DNA from: Aradus depressus
Taxonomy: Eukaryota > Arthropoda > Insecta > Hemiptera > Aradidae
Assembly (NCBI GenBank): GCA_963662175.1
Contig: OY759221.1
Location: 27,639,027 to 27,703,026 of the forward strand
Direction: 5' to 3'
Length of the DNA: 64,000 bases
Shown here in pieces: positions 10,085-20,685 of the stretch. The notes below the pieces were generated by a model. The model was not told the origin of the DNA and searched no databases. It saw nothing but the letters and a program-made list of their open reading frames with translations. How positions within the stretch are numbered: position 1 is the stretch's first letter; each line of letters opens with the position of its first letter. Made by a program: the position numbers and the translations under genes.

Positions 10085-10330
10085 AAAGCCCGGGCATGAG
10101 TCACTGTACAAGTCAACTATTGGCTTTTGCTGGGGAAGTTTGTGCGTCTGTTAGCGTCTGAACTCAAGTCCACCTATTATCTCTCCAAAGCCTCTATATG
10201 CCCCTAAACTTAAGTACTTGCACAAACAGCCCCCTTCTCTGCTAATGTTTAAGTGGTATGGGTACTTAAAACTTAGTTTCAACCAGCCTAAGCTCCTTCT
10301 CATGGGTGAATGTGGACGGAAAGTAGAAAG
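10085..10330 (+). repeat. Composite repeat joined to a SINE-G tail
   Basis: Begins with the SINE end motif AGCCCGGGCATGAGTCA, then CTATTGGCTTTTGCTGGGGA, then a unique-looking stretch with CCACCTATT..CTCTCCAAAGCCTC and TTAAGTGGTATGGGTA. The same combination occurs at 61265-61440, so the join predates their dispersal. Confidence 0.75.
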
Positions 10331-10689
10331 TTTACGGAAATACTAAAAAAGCATTTATAACCCAATTAAAAGTGGGTCTCGACCCTAGACCGCCCCAACC
10401 ATAGACCGCACCAACCCCGCCCCTACCATAGACCGCCCCCCCCTCTCACAATACTCAACTAATCCCATCAGCCACGGTAATTAGGTTATCTAATTGGTTT
10501 GTCTCGGGGCTAACCTTTAGTTAGCATATGCAAGATTCACACTCCTATGGTTAACTTGGAACACAGTGGTGACCTAACTTTAACGTTCTTAGCATTTCTC
10601 CAACAGATCCTAGTTTAAACTCTCAAAACTACAGTCACGTCCTTCGACGTCACGTCATTCGAACCGTTGAAAAATGGAGAAAATGAAAA

Positions 10690-10783
10690 TAAAATATAAA
10701 AATTTTTCGGTGAATCGCCGGCAATGTACTTCTCCAGCATGAACCTCCTCTAAGCCCAATCGACCGTTTTGCCTAAAAATCAA
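10690..10783 (+). repeat. DR 5' module, interrupted by FB2
   Basis: TTTTTCGGTGAATCGCCGGC, AATGTACTTCTCCAGCATGA and the AATCGACCGTTTTGCC motif are the start of DR. FB2 follows immediately, and TATCGACACAAAACAC resumes after it at about 11390. Confidence 0.75.
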
Positions 10784-10846
10784 CAAATAAAATAAAATGA
10801 TAGATAAAACACTTATATTGTCTAATTCCACAAACATATACTTAAA

Positions 10847-10882
10847 TGTGTACCGGTTTCGGCTTGCGCCATCGTCAGCACA
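10847..10882 (-). ncRNA. Hammerhead-like core, FB2 left arm
   Basis: On the minus strand: stem I TGTG (complement of 10879-10882), CTGACGA (10872-10878), T, stem GGC with GNRA loop GCAA and stem GCC, GAA (10858-10860), palindrome ACCGGT (10852-10857), A (10851), stem I CACA (10847-10850). All helices and core bases are in hammerhead order. Confidence 0.55.
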
Positions 10883-11261
10883 ATGTTCAACAATAATTCA
10901 GATATTTGCCAGGCATACATATTTATATTAACCTAAGAGTACCTGAGGTGGAAGGTTCCCCTTCCTATGGTAAAACCAGGAGGTGGAAATCTCTATTATA
11001 ACGGTAATAATGAACTGTGGACTTATTTGAAAAACAAGAAAATAAAATAAAAATAAAAATAAATGTTATATTGTTTTTTGGAATGTTAGTTTTTGGTTTT
11101 ATTTTCTTGTTTTTCAAATAATTCCACAGTTCATTATTACCGTTAGAATAGACACTTCCACCTCCTGGTTTTACCAGAGGAAGGGAACCCTTCCATCTCA
11201 GGTACTCTTAGGTTAATATAAATATGTATTCCTGGCAAATATCTGAATTATTGTTGAACAT

Positions 11262-11297
11262 TGTGCTGACGATGGCGTAAGCCGAAACCGGTACACA
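11262..11297 (+). ncRNA. Hammerhead-like core, FB2 right arm
   Basis: Stem I TGTG (11262-11265), CTGACGA (11266-11272), T, GGC-GTAA-GCC (11274-11283), GAA (11284-11286), palindrome ACCGGT (11287-11292), candidate cleavage base A (11293), stem I CACA (11294-11297). The best-formed example in the window, with four-pair stem I, three-pair stem II and six-nucleotide palindrome. Confidence 0.55.
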
Positions 11298-11810
11298 TTT
11301 AAGTAGGTATATGTTTGTGGAATTAGACAATATAAGTGTTCAAAAAAGTGTTTATCTATCATTTTATTTTATTTATTAGTATTTCCACTATATCGACACA
11401 AAACACAAAAAATGTATTCGGACATAAGAGATAAGACTCAACATGAACACTACTCACCATTCCTTCGTAAGAAAATCCCAATAATCCTTCCAAGAAACTG
11501 ATCAATTAACAGTAAGAATTACCATTCGTGCGAAAATTCGAGTTCGAGTTTTCAATAGAATTTCACGTTTTCAAGATCCACTGAACATGTTTTAACCATT
11601 TTCGGGATGAAGTCTGTCTGTTTGTATGTGATTGGAACTTTCTCTAACTCAGAAACGATTATAACAATGGTGTAATCAGAAGAAAATTAGTGAATGTCAG
11701 TTTGAAACCCTTTACACGTTTACTCGATTTACACGAAAACTAAGTCCTTTCGAAAAAATTCGTTCTTAACAAAAATATGCATAAGTGCAACACATGCATA
11801 CATTTTCTGA

Positions 11811-12372
11811 CCAATTACATAACTTCCAGTCTTATCTCTTATGCTTTTGTCTGAGGATGGTAGAAATACCGAAAGTACTCCTATGTATATATGAGGAGTT
11901 TGGAGCCAGAGCGGACCAACTGGTTGAAACTGAACAGGAAGAAAATGGCAATTGAAAATTGAATACATTTTGTTTATCTCCATAAATGGGCCCCAAATAT
12001 TTATTTATATTTGAAATTTTAGAATAGTATTGGATGAGTGATCCCTTTCTGTGTTCTATAAAGTTTTTGAAGGCCGTATGATCCATTGTGACTTTGAAAA
12101 TATATGCACAAAATACTTGTGGACTAAACTTAGAGTGCTGCTGTCTATCACTGAAGTGAAGAAACTAAGTGATCCACACTGGTTTTGAAAAAGGGAACCT
12201 ATGCCAACATCAGTCAGGATGGTAATAACTCATTTTCCGAAAGATTGTGGGTTGGTCCGCTCTGGCTCCTAACTCCTGATATATTCTGTGAAATTAGACA
12301 ATACCACAAATAAACGAGTTTTATTTAATTCAAGTTAATTTGAATTATTTCACAATATCTCTGCAATAATGT
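11811..12372. mobile_element. Foldback element FB3, partly degraded
   Basis: GGAGCCAGAGCGGACCAAC at about 11910 is mirrored near 12250, with a 300-base AT-rich spacer. The outer right part (AATTAGACAATACC..TTTATTTAATTCAAGTTAAT..TTTCACAATATCTCTGC) is the same family as FB4 at 30690-31197. The hammerhead-like core is present only in the left part. Two overlapping short frames here carry no recognisable motif. Confidence 0.6.
11848..11885 (+). ncRNA. Hammerhead-like core, FB3
   Basis: CTGAGGA (11851-11857), T, stem GGTA, loop GAAA, stem TACC (11859-11870), GAA (11871-11873), palindrome AGTACT (11874-11879), C (11880). Stem I is lost here (TTTGT against CTATG), whereas the FB4 relative keeps TGG/CCA. 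Confidence 0.4.
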
Positions 12373-12469
12373 CAGTTTTCATTAAAAATCAATAGTTTAA
12401 TAGAAATCAATAGTTTAATTATCAATAGACTAATAAAAATCAATAGTTTAATTAAAAATCAAGATCCTC

Positions 12470-12680
12470 CCCACACATTTTTTATTCTTTATGTGTGAGT
12501 GTGAACACGATAACTCCCGATAGAATGAATATATCAACACGAAATTTATATGTGTATTGAGAACCTTATAAGGACCGACACCTTATAGATTTTCAGTCAA
12601 ATCGGTTGAAAGGGAAGAGAAGGATCAGAGGGGCTCGACCCAAAAATAACTGCCGATGTATCGACACAAAATTTGAACAC
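12470..12680 (-). repeat. DR dispersed repeat, reverse
   Basis: GATAACTCCCGATAGAATGA, CAACACGAAATTTATATG, ATTTTCAGTCAAATCGGTTG, a GGGAAGAG..GGATCAGAGG purine block and AATAACTGCCGATGTATCGA are the reverse-orientation DR modules. Confidence 0.75.
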
Positions 12681-13070
12681 ATTTTGAATAGTATTTCCTT
12701 CTTGCCCTCCAATTTCCAAACGTAATTTCTAAAATATTTTCGATTAATATCATATATTCATAAATATTGTACCACTTTCAAAATAATATCTAGGTTAAAT
12801 ATCTATTTTAGGTGAGATTCATTCAGAGACTGACGATCAAAATAAATAAATAAAGCCGAGACAGTCCCAATATATCACCCTATTAGATCGGGAATTCTCC
12901 TCTATTTCTTCATCTATTTTGCTCTTTATTTACCTTCCGATAGCAATTTTTAGATGGAACTTTCCTTTCTATAACCAAACGACATTCTAGGAGAATTCTT
13001 GTTACAGAGGGTACGTAATTTCCCTGTAAAAACTCTTATTTGCCTAGGAATAAAACTTAATCATATATGT

Positions 13071-13183
13071 AATAATAATAATAATAATAAATTTATTTCC
13101 GTTAAACCAATACATGGTAATAGGATACGTCAAAAGAATTTATACATTAAGATATAGATTTATAACTACTTGAGTCTAACACA
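13071..13183 (-). mobile_element. Older LINE-like 3' tail, target of the R1-like insertion
   Basis: An AATAATAATAATAA tract followed by AAATTTATTTCCGTTAAACC resembles the 3' end of a non-LTR element on the minus strand, as at 61653. The R1-like insertion duplicated 13 bases within it and its sequence resumes at 15017. No coding sequence can be read. Confidence 0.4.
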
Positions 13184-15003
13184 TCTTTTTTTTTTTTTTT
13201 TTTTTTTTTTTTGCATTGGAGGGGGAAATGCTGTGACGCACATCCAGGGAAGGTAGCCCTGGATAGTGTGGGACTCGAGACGGTTCACCATCACCATACC
13301 CACTAAAACCCCCTCCTTGCCGATCCTGATTCCCTTCCGCGGAACTGACGGTCTGTCATTACTTCGCGCAAGGGAGGAAGGGTGGCTGGTAACGCCCCTT
13401 CTTCTGTTTTATTACCGCTACTGTTCCTTGTCAGCCCTCTCCTGAAGGGCCAACCCGCCCATGATGAGCGCTGCAAAATCGCAGCCTTCATCCCACGACT
13501 CCTGGGAGCGCAGCATAGCGTCCACGTAACTGGTAGCAGTCAGTGGGGCGCCCATGCTGCACTCCAGATTTTTCCTTCCCTCCTCAAATCTGGGGCATTT
13601 GAGGAGGACATGCTCCGCCGACTCCGTCTCACCAAGGCACGCGGGGCAGTCTGGTGTTGTTGCTGCCCCGATTTTGTGGAGGTACCCCCGGAACCCACCG
13701 TGTCCCGTGAGTACCTGGGTGAGGTGGTAATTCACCTCCCCATGCTTTCTGGTGAGCCAAGGCTCGACTCGAGGGATGAGCCGATGGGTCCACCGTCCCT
13801 TTGTGGACTTGTCCCATTCTTCCTGCCACTCCCTAATTGTCCTGGCCCTCTCTGGCTCTGCTGGACCAGGGCTGGCCCCCGCGTCCTGATAGAAGACCCG
13901 GTTTCCCCTGTGGTCGAAGCGCTGCACCACCTCTTCCACCTGAACCGGGTCTTGTTTCCTTTTGAAGTGTCGCGTACGTTCCCGTGCCAAGAGGTCAATG
14001 GGGGGCAGCCCAGCAATTACATAGGCAGCGTCGCCAGAAACTGTTCGGTAGGCGCATGCGACTCTCAGTGCGCTTCGCCTGTGAGCGGGGGCGATCAGCC
14101 TCAGGTATGAGGGAATCCTCGTTGCATCTGCCCATGTCGGGGCCCCGTGCAGAAGGATGGAAGTGCTGACTCCTGCCAGCAGTCTTCTCCTGCTCTGCCT
14201 AGGGCCACCGACGTTGGGCAGAATTCTCGAAATCGCCGCCGATGTCCTGGCGGCCTTCGCTCCCACGTATTTGAGGTGCTCCCTAAAAGTGAGCCTCTGA
14301 TCCAGCATTACTCCCAGGTACCTGATTGCCGGTTGGGTCTCGATAGTATAACCCTGGAAGGTCAGTGACATGTTGGTTCTGGCCTTCCTCCCGGTGAAGA
14401 GTACTGCATCCGTCTTGTGGATGGCCAGGGAAAGGCCCACAGAGCTCATCCAATGGTGTATCCGCTCCATGGCAGCCTGGAATTTGCGTTCCAGGTTTTC
14501 CAGATCATCAGCCACTATGACGATCCCTACATCGTCAGCATACGCCACCAAGGTAAGGTCTTCTGGCATTGGCAGGCTCAGCAAGCCATTGTACAGGATG
14601 TTCCACAGTGTGGGGCCAAGGACTGACCCTTGTGGAACTCCTGTAGTGACCTTGAATTCCCTGGTTCCGTCAGTGGTGTCCGCGAACAGCATCCTCTCGC
14701 TTAGGTAGTTCCTGATGATCTTCATCAGATACCTGGGGATCTTGAAGTCCCGTAAGAGGCTCTCCCAGATCTTGTCCTACCGAGCCGAGTTGAACGCATT
14801 GCTGATGTCCAACGTGACCATAAGGCAACGCTTCCGGTTCCTTAGCGTCCCGGTTATTGCTGCACACACCAGATTCTTCACCTCTTCCACTGCATCTGTT
14901 GTTGACCTCCCTGGTCGAAACCCATACTGATTGTCGGTTAGGCCAGCCTCCACATGCTCGCGCAACCTCTCGTGGATGATGCCTTCCAGCACCTTCCCCA
15001 CTG
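13184..15003 (-). mobile_element. R1-like non-LTR retrotransposon, 5'-truncated
   Basis: Inserted on the minus strand with a poly-A tail seen as 27 T at 13186-13212, a 3' untranslated region of about 205 bp, and the C-terminal part of ORF2. Perfect 13-bp duplications TGAGTCTAACACA flank it (13171-13183 and 15004-15016). 5' truncation, poly-A and a long target duplication are classic products of target-primed reverse transcription. The long tail and unmutated duplication indicate a recent insertion. GC content is clearly above the surroundings. Confidence 0.93.
13418..15001 (-). pseudogene. R1-like reverse transcriptase ORF2, one nonsense codon
   Basis: A continuous minus-strand frame of about 527 codons broken only by TAG at 14777-14779. 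Upstream part: MGKVLEGIIHERL, the fingers motif GFRPGRSTTDAV and the catalytic LDISNAFNSAR (motif A aspartate). Downstream part: GVPQGSVLGP, the catalytic YADDVG (residues 62-65 of the 435-residue portion), RYLGVMLDQRLTFREH thumb region, and a C-terminal CPACLGETESAEHVLLKC zinc knuckle. The stop replaces a codon between NSAR and DKIWESLL, most simply TGG to TAG. The endonuclease and ORF1 are missing through 5' truncation. Overall pattern is closest to the R1 clade as I know it. The plus-strand frame of 242 residues here is antisense. Confidence 0.92.
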
Positions 15004-15224
15004 TGAGTCTAACACACTACTATGATTAGTAGTAATAACAAAACTATTAAAAAAGTAAAATTAAATTAATAAAAACTGAACAAATAAATACTTAAAAATA
15101 TATGAGTATATAAACAAAATTAATACAAGATAGGTTTATAATAAGTAGACACATTTTTCAATTTGATAAAAATTAAGATAGGTAACTATTTTAAAAAAAA
15201 ACTCTTCGGAAGTTCTTTATCCCA

Positions 15225-15280
15225 ACGATTTTTCAGGACGTTCTTACGTCCCATTATCAGGTCCCAATGTGCGATGTAGA
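15225..15280 (-). other. Degenerate hammerhead-like or hairpin remnant
   Basis: On the minus strand CCTGATAATGGGACGTAAGA then ACGTCC then TGAAAAATCG keeps the hairpin (GGACGT/ACGTCC) and GAA order of the foldback cores, but the core is changed (CTGATAA) and there is no palindrome. Only a related decayed sequence. Confidence 0.3.
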
Positions 15281-15320
15281 AGAAAAAATAAAAAAAACAA
15301 TGTTACTATAACAATATATG

Positions 15321-15352
<32 letters not shown>

Positions 15353-15559
15353 AATTATAAATGAATGTATAAAAAAGTCTAAATAAATCAAATACTGTTT
15401 TTTTGGATATGAAACTTTTTTTTTACTGTGGTTATTTTATTATTTTTGAACAGTGAGAATAAAATTCCGTTTCCGTGTAAAGGGTTTCCTCTAACATGAA
15501 CATTTTTAGTTGAAATTAAAATTTTTTTATTGTATCTATTGACTTCAAGATAATAATGA

Positions 15560-15835
15560 GGGTGCCGGTCTCATGCGTGAGATCATGATCAATGGTTCGA
15601 AACCCAGCCGAGGCCCTTAGGTTTTTTATCTGGGAGTTTAAAAACCTCTTGAGCATGCCGTCCTTCGGATTGAACGATAAGCGATAAGACCCTGTAAGAA
15701 ATCAGGTACTCGAAAAAGACTCAAACCCTATGTGAATAAACCTGGTTTAGCAAAATTTAGGACAATGAGTCAGGCTCTGGTAGTGGGTGATATGACCTCG
15801 AAGTTGAGAGCCCAGGCATGAGTCAATAACTAACT
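15560..15835 (+). repeat. SINE-G copy, divergent subfamily
   Basis: Has GGTTCGAAACCC (box B) and a variant hairpin GGTTTTTTATCTGGGAGTTTAAAAACC-like whose stem differs from the main family but still pairs. It ends in CCAGGCATGAGTCA then ATAACTAACTA. The tRNA head is damaged. Confidence 0.85.
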
Positions 15836-16229
15836 ATAATCTGTAAGTATTTGGTGGAGGGAGGTGCGTCCCTATGGAATTTGTTCAACTTCCTCCCTTC
15901 AAGGTTTTGTACTGTGTATACATGATGTCCCTGGGGTTGTTCAGGGATATGGCCAAAGAACTATCTTGAATCCTAAGTGGATGACCTGGATTCATAGCTT
16001 GGCTCTGTGGTCCTGGGAGCCTGGCAACCCATCCGAAGACATTATAGACAGCATTTCTCATGTACCTTTCTACCTTACAAGAAACTTCCTTTCAACGGTC
16101 AAGTATGATGCTTCATTCACAGTTCCGTACGATAGGTTTCATCTACTTACCGTTAAATGCGTAAATGTTGTGAATAGGGACCGGATTTATATACATTTGC
16201 ATATTCAAATGCTTCACACATCACTTATG

Positions 16230-17200
16230 TAGTTTTTAAAACGTATTTTTGGCCAAAGGGAATCAATTAAAGCAACTTTCATTTTGCATATTTTTAGAAA
16301 AAATGCATATTTTAGGAAAATGCATATTTTTGCTGCATATTAAAAAAAAGAAAAGAAAAAAAGACAAAAATGTTTTTATAAAAATTTGAAAACATTATCT
16401 AGGTTTTGTCAAATCTCAGTTGACGTGAGTGTAAATGTTAACAGGAATTGATTGAACTAACTGTAAGAAGAAAAAAATGAAAGTTTTAATTCTAATACGA
16501 AACAACGAATTGGATGAATGCCATACTCCGTTCTTAACAACACTTCAGTTTTCTTGGAAGCTTGGCAGACTTTAAAATTATTAATATGTCTTCCCTACAT
16601 TTTGACTGAAATTTCCATTATTTTTTAAGTCAGTATCGAATTTTTGTATCCTTAACATGCCGAAAGTGAAAGCTAAAACGTTACATCGTAAATAAATATT
16701 TACGCGAATTTCCGGAAGAGAAATTTTTTACAGTTATTCGGGCGTTTTATATTGTAGGGGGGGGGGGGGGGGGGGGGGGGGGATCAGCTCAATATTACTA
16801 ATTCTTACTTTATTTCTAATTCTTGGTAAAGAATTTGATCTTATGTAAATTTTTGAATTTAAAATCTACTACTTTCGCGCTAAGAAATGGCTCTATTGCA
16901 TGGCGCCATCTGTACTTAGTTCTCAAATTCAGTATTGAATCCTACACAAATCATATGGTCTTAGTACTTCTAGACATTTTTTTATTCTATTGTCTCGCTG
17001 ACTAGGGATTTCCCTATTGCTTGAATTTTGAAAAATAATTGTAATTTAATAAATTAGCTTTAAAAAAGCCTTACGTAATTTATGAATGGCTCCCTCCATA
17101 CGGTGGTTTCAACATTCTTACAGAAAACCCATGGAAGAAAACATATTATTCAGCGCTACTGAAACAGCAGTATCTAAAAGAGCTCCTGGGACGTTAGTTG
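16230..17200. other. AT-rich stretch with TGCATATTTT motifs
   Basis: Contains several TGCATATTTT repeats at 16285-16345 and the poly-G tract at 16757. I recognise no coding sequence. Similar TGCATATTT motifs recur at 17860-17915, so this may be an old DNA element split by later insertions. Confidence 0.3.
16757..16782. repeat. Pure G tract, 26 nt
   Basis: An uninterrupted run of 26 guanines in AT-rich DNA, able to form quadruplex structure on the plus strand. Homopolymers of this kind are also prone to sequencing-length error. Confidence 0.9.
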
Positions 17201-17208
17201 GTGTAGAG

Positions 17209-17624
17209 CATGTATGGGCAACCTTTGACATGTTACGGGCCAAACTTTAGTGTGCAAATACGTTCGCGGGCCGCGTAGATGGTTCAAAATAAAATAACGT
17301 CGGACTTTAAAGTAGTGTTCATAATTTTTACCGATAGATATCAGACATGAAATAATAAGACAATGTTATTATAATACAATTTATTATAAACAATTTATTA
17401 TGACCATAAACAAACACGCGATGACATGAATTTTTCCTCACTCACCTTGCTCGCTCACTTGATTCCGCAGGAGCAAGCGACAAACCCCATCCTACTCGAT
17501 CTTCCTAATTTGGAGTGAATGTGAGTAAGTTGTGTAATATATATTTTTTTTTTAAATTGGGTTTTTCAAAATGTCTCGCGGGCCGGACCAAATCTTACAG
17601 CGGGCCGGTTGTTGCCCACATATG
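17209..17624. mobile_element. hAT-type MITE
   Basis: Ends CATGTATGGGCAAC and, on the complement of the right end, CATATGTGGGCAAC are inverted repeats. Both sides carry the identical octamer GTGTAGAG (17201-17208 and 17625-17632), as expected for hAT. Subterminal ACGGGCC and GCGGGCCG blocks resemble the GGCC-rich inner ends of some Charlie-type hAT elements (from memory). At 416 bp it has no transposase. Confidence 0.85.
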
Positions 17625-17957
17625 GTGTAGAGAGATCGTTTAGTTGGTATAAAAACATATTGCGACCTGATCGGCAAAGTTTTATTTTGGAAAATTTAAG
17701 AATGTACACAATAACAAATAATTTTAAAGAAGAATCAAACGTTTTACAACTATTAAAATTTTTATTTCTATAATCATTTTGTATTGATGTTAAACGACGA
17801 AAAAGTTTGAAGAATTTGTTAATAAATGTTGATTTATTTTTCATATTTTTTTTGTTATACTTGCATATTTCCCAAAAATAAGTGCAAATTAATGGTTTTT
17901 ATTGCATATAAATCCGGGCCTTAGTTATAAACGTAGAAAAACAGGACCGGATCTAGA

Positions 17958-17996
17958 GGGGGGGGGGGGGGGGGGGGGAGAGAGAGAGAGAGAGTG
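17958..17996. repeat. Poly-G tract then (AG)n
   Basis: Twenty-one guanines followed directly by about nine AG units. Confidence 0.9.
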
Positions 17997-18029
17997 AGGA
18001 CGCGTCACGAAGTAAGCAATAGACAAATA

Positions 18030-18230
18030 CAAAAAAATAAGTTGTCGGTGAATCACCGGCTATGTACTTCCCCAGCAACAAATTAATCAATTACGTTTTC
18101 GCTCTCCCTTCAAAGCCAATCGATCGTTTGAGCTAAAACTCAATATTTTGTTTACATAGTGGTTTCATAATCCTCATAATAAATTTTGTCGATACATTCA
18201 TTACATCGCACAGTGGGGCAAAACGCATAA
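18030..18230 (+). repeat. DR dispersed repeat, 5' modules
   Basis: GTCGGTGAATCACCGGC hairpin start, ATGTACTTCCCCAGCA, AATTAATCAATTA, CCAATCGATCGTTTG, ATAATAAATTTTGTCGATAC and ATTCATTACATCG follow in DR order. Truncated after the first module. Confidence 0.85.
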
Positions 18231-18985
18231 TTATAAAGTACAGCTCTCATATTTTAAAAGCATCTATATGAAAGGAAAATATTATAATTAAAGAGATACT
18301 TGTCATTGGGGTAAAAAAAAAAAAATGAAAAAAGCACTTGCTTGTACAATAGCAGTTTAGTAATGAAAATATATTAAAATAATTTTAAAAATAATACGAT
18401 GAATCAGCCGATGAGTTGGTTAGTAACGACTTGGGTTCTCTTAGCAGCCATAACACATCCATCGGAAAGTATTTTCTTGTAGAACGATACTTTCAACAAT
18501 AGTGAAAACATGTAAGAGTTCTTCACTACATTAGAACTTCCTGTAAAAGGAAAAAAAATACTGTGGTTTATGAAGAAGAGCTAAGGTTCTGCTTCTTTTA
18601 CAACAATTAGAATACTAAATTACCAAGTGAAAAATGCTAAGTAGAAGGCATGCAATCGCCTGCACTTTTTTGGGCGGCTTTCAGCATGTAAAATATGCAA
18701 CAAACAACTTCATGCATTGAATTTAATTAATTTATGCACTATTTTGGCAAAATAAACAATATAGATTATTCACTTAGCTTCTCCTGAATCAGACGTATTA
18801 GCTAAGGTTTGAAAAATAAATGAACTGCACTGTACCACAGTCAGAATGTAACTGATGTGAAAAGATAATGACGTGTCTTTCCTGTGTTTACATGCCGGCT
18901 TAGCTCACTTATTGTAAACAACGAAGACCCACCTCTTGGGTTCAATGTCTACAACTAGTCTACTTCCAATACCAATTGTTCCCAT
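18230..18985. other. AT-rich unannotated stretch
   Basis: No coding similarity or known repeat of this window found between the two DR copies. Confidence 0.35.
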
Positions 18986-18989
18986 CTTT

Positions 18990-20280
18990 CTAGTGAGAGT
19001 TTCATAATTTGAATTTTTTCTTCGACCGACTTCGCAGGAAATTTATAGGTGTCATCGTCATGAGGTTTTGAATTTAAATATAAAATTTCATATCGATATA
19101 TTCATTATCATATTGACATTTATTGGGAAAATTGAAAGAGGTTGCCCTTGTGCTTTGAATTCACTTATGAAAACTCTTGTCGATACAAATGTTGTCCTTA
19201 CGGCGTTCTGGGTGTCGATATATCGATTTCATCAGGTGTTATCGTGTTCATAGATACATAGATCTTTTTTTTTGTTTAAATTAGGGGTTCGGAAAACGTA
19301 AAATTCCCGTATAAACTTGGAAAGTAAAAAAAAAAAATTCACTGAATCACCGGCAATGTACTTCCCCAGAACGAATTAATCAATTAACTTTTCGCTCCCC
19401 CTCCAAAACCAGTCGACCGTTTGCGCTAATGTTCAACAGTTGACTTACATAGGGGCTCCTAAATCCTCATACTAAATTTTGTGTTGATAAATTCATTACA
19501 TCGGCAGTTATTAAGGATTTTGATTGAGCCCCCTCCTGAGTTTGCTCTTCCCTCCGGTCGATATTGCTGAAATTTCACAGGTTGAGTCCCCCATTTTTGA
19601 TTTCATATACGAAATTTCATGTCGATCGGTACATTCATTACATCGGCTGAGATCCAATCCCTCTCTTCTTTTCTACCGATTCCGCTGAAAATTGATGTGT
19701 CGTCCTCATGATGTTCTGGATACACATACACATTTTTGTGTCGACACATTAATTCTATCGGGAGTTATCATGTTCACAGACAAACACAGTCATTTTTTTT
19801 TTCTCATATTTTGAATCTGGATGTTGGAAAACATGGAATTCGTTTGAAAACTCAACCTTAACGCACCTTTCAACACTGAAGTCAGTAAATCCAAATATAA
19901 AAAATTATTTTCCCTTCTTAGTTCCCACAATAATCCTCTAGTCCCGTGCCTTCCATTCTGCCATACTTCCCCAACGACGGCTTAAGCGTCAATGGTCTAG
20001 AGACCTCCTGAGCAGAAGCAGTGACAGTGACAGTGATTAGCTATAAACGAGAGAAAAACAGTGACTAGGGAGTGTCACCACTGGGTGATTTCTCCCCTCT
20101 TTACATTTTGACATTGCCATTATCTCTTTATTAGCACTTTTGCTTGTTGTATTTAATTGTATACAGTTGTAAATAGCTAATTGTAAAAAAAAACATTGAA
20201 TTTTCGACCGATTTCATAACTTCCCCCATACCTCGTAAAAATATGATAGTTTCTCGTTATAAAGAGCTCATCATTTTTTC
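18990..20280 (+). repeat. DR cluster, two or more copies, interrupted by jockey-like LINE
   Basis: Modules at 19020-19260, then a new DR start at 19345 (CACTGAATCACCGGCAATG) running through at least three modules (AAATTTTGTGTTGATAAATT, TTTCATGTCGATCGGTACAT, TTTTGTGTCGACACATTAAT), T-run, GGAAAACATGGAATTC and ending after the LINE insertion with CATTGAATTTTCGACCG and CCTCGTAAAAATATG. The second copy is the most complete DR in the window and shows its three-module layout. Confidence 0.85.
19860..20199 (+). mobile_element. Jockey-like LINE 3' end
   Basis: Begins in frame with AACGCACCTTTCAACACTGA (NAPFNTEVSKSKYKKL, then LLSSHNNPLVP), the same C-terminus as at 33790-34216 and 59935-60530. The 3' untranslated region has GGGAGTGTCACCACTGGGTG, ACATTGCCATTATCTCT, TTTGCTTGTTGTATTT and ends in nine A. 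Inserted in a DR copy. ORF2 is otherwise absent. Confidence 0.85.
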
Positions 20281-20685
20281 TTATCCAATTCAATTTCCCT
20301 TTACCCTAATCTCGTAAGTATTTCCCCTTCAATGTGTCAACCCTTCTATTCATGAGAAAATATTGACAAAAATGAGCTAAACGTGAATTTTCAATATATG
20401 ATGTCAAGTGCAAACCTTCTATTCAGCTGCCTCGTCACTTTTTTATCAGAGTTCTGTTGATTGATTTCACAACTCTATATGAAAAGCAGAGCCATAGCCC
20501 GCTTTTCAACAGGCCCTATTGTTTTCATTTCCCCCTCCCCTCCATCAGTGCGTTTTCAATCATTTTCTTTCAATTTCCCTATACGAAAAATATAACTCCT
20601 TTTTAGCAGATTTCTATAAGATATCAGCCTGTACGCTCACCTGATCAGTAAACACCTATAAAAACATGAAGATAACTTATATAGG

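Larger units (their letters stand above)
10784..11382. mobile_element. Foldback element FB2 with hammerhead-like cores
   Basis: A near-perfect inverted repeat: arms of about 250 bp starting AAATGATAGATAAA and CACTTATATTGTCTAATTCC, with a centre around 11040-11095. It is inserted in a DR copy. Each arm holds one hammerhead-like core. The arms also share the AGGTGGAAGG..CCACCTCCTGG stretch. No coding capacity. Target duplication not resolved because both flanks are A/T simple sequence. Confidence 0.75.

Noticed and set aside
13382..14110. 242-codon plus-strand open frame
   Set aside because: It is antisense to the R1-like ORF2 and has no motif of its own; its openness follows from the GC-rich coding strand.
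15225..15280. Functional hammerhead core
   Set aside because: The CUGANGA core is altered and no palindromic stem III is present; kept only as a degenerate relative.
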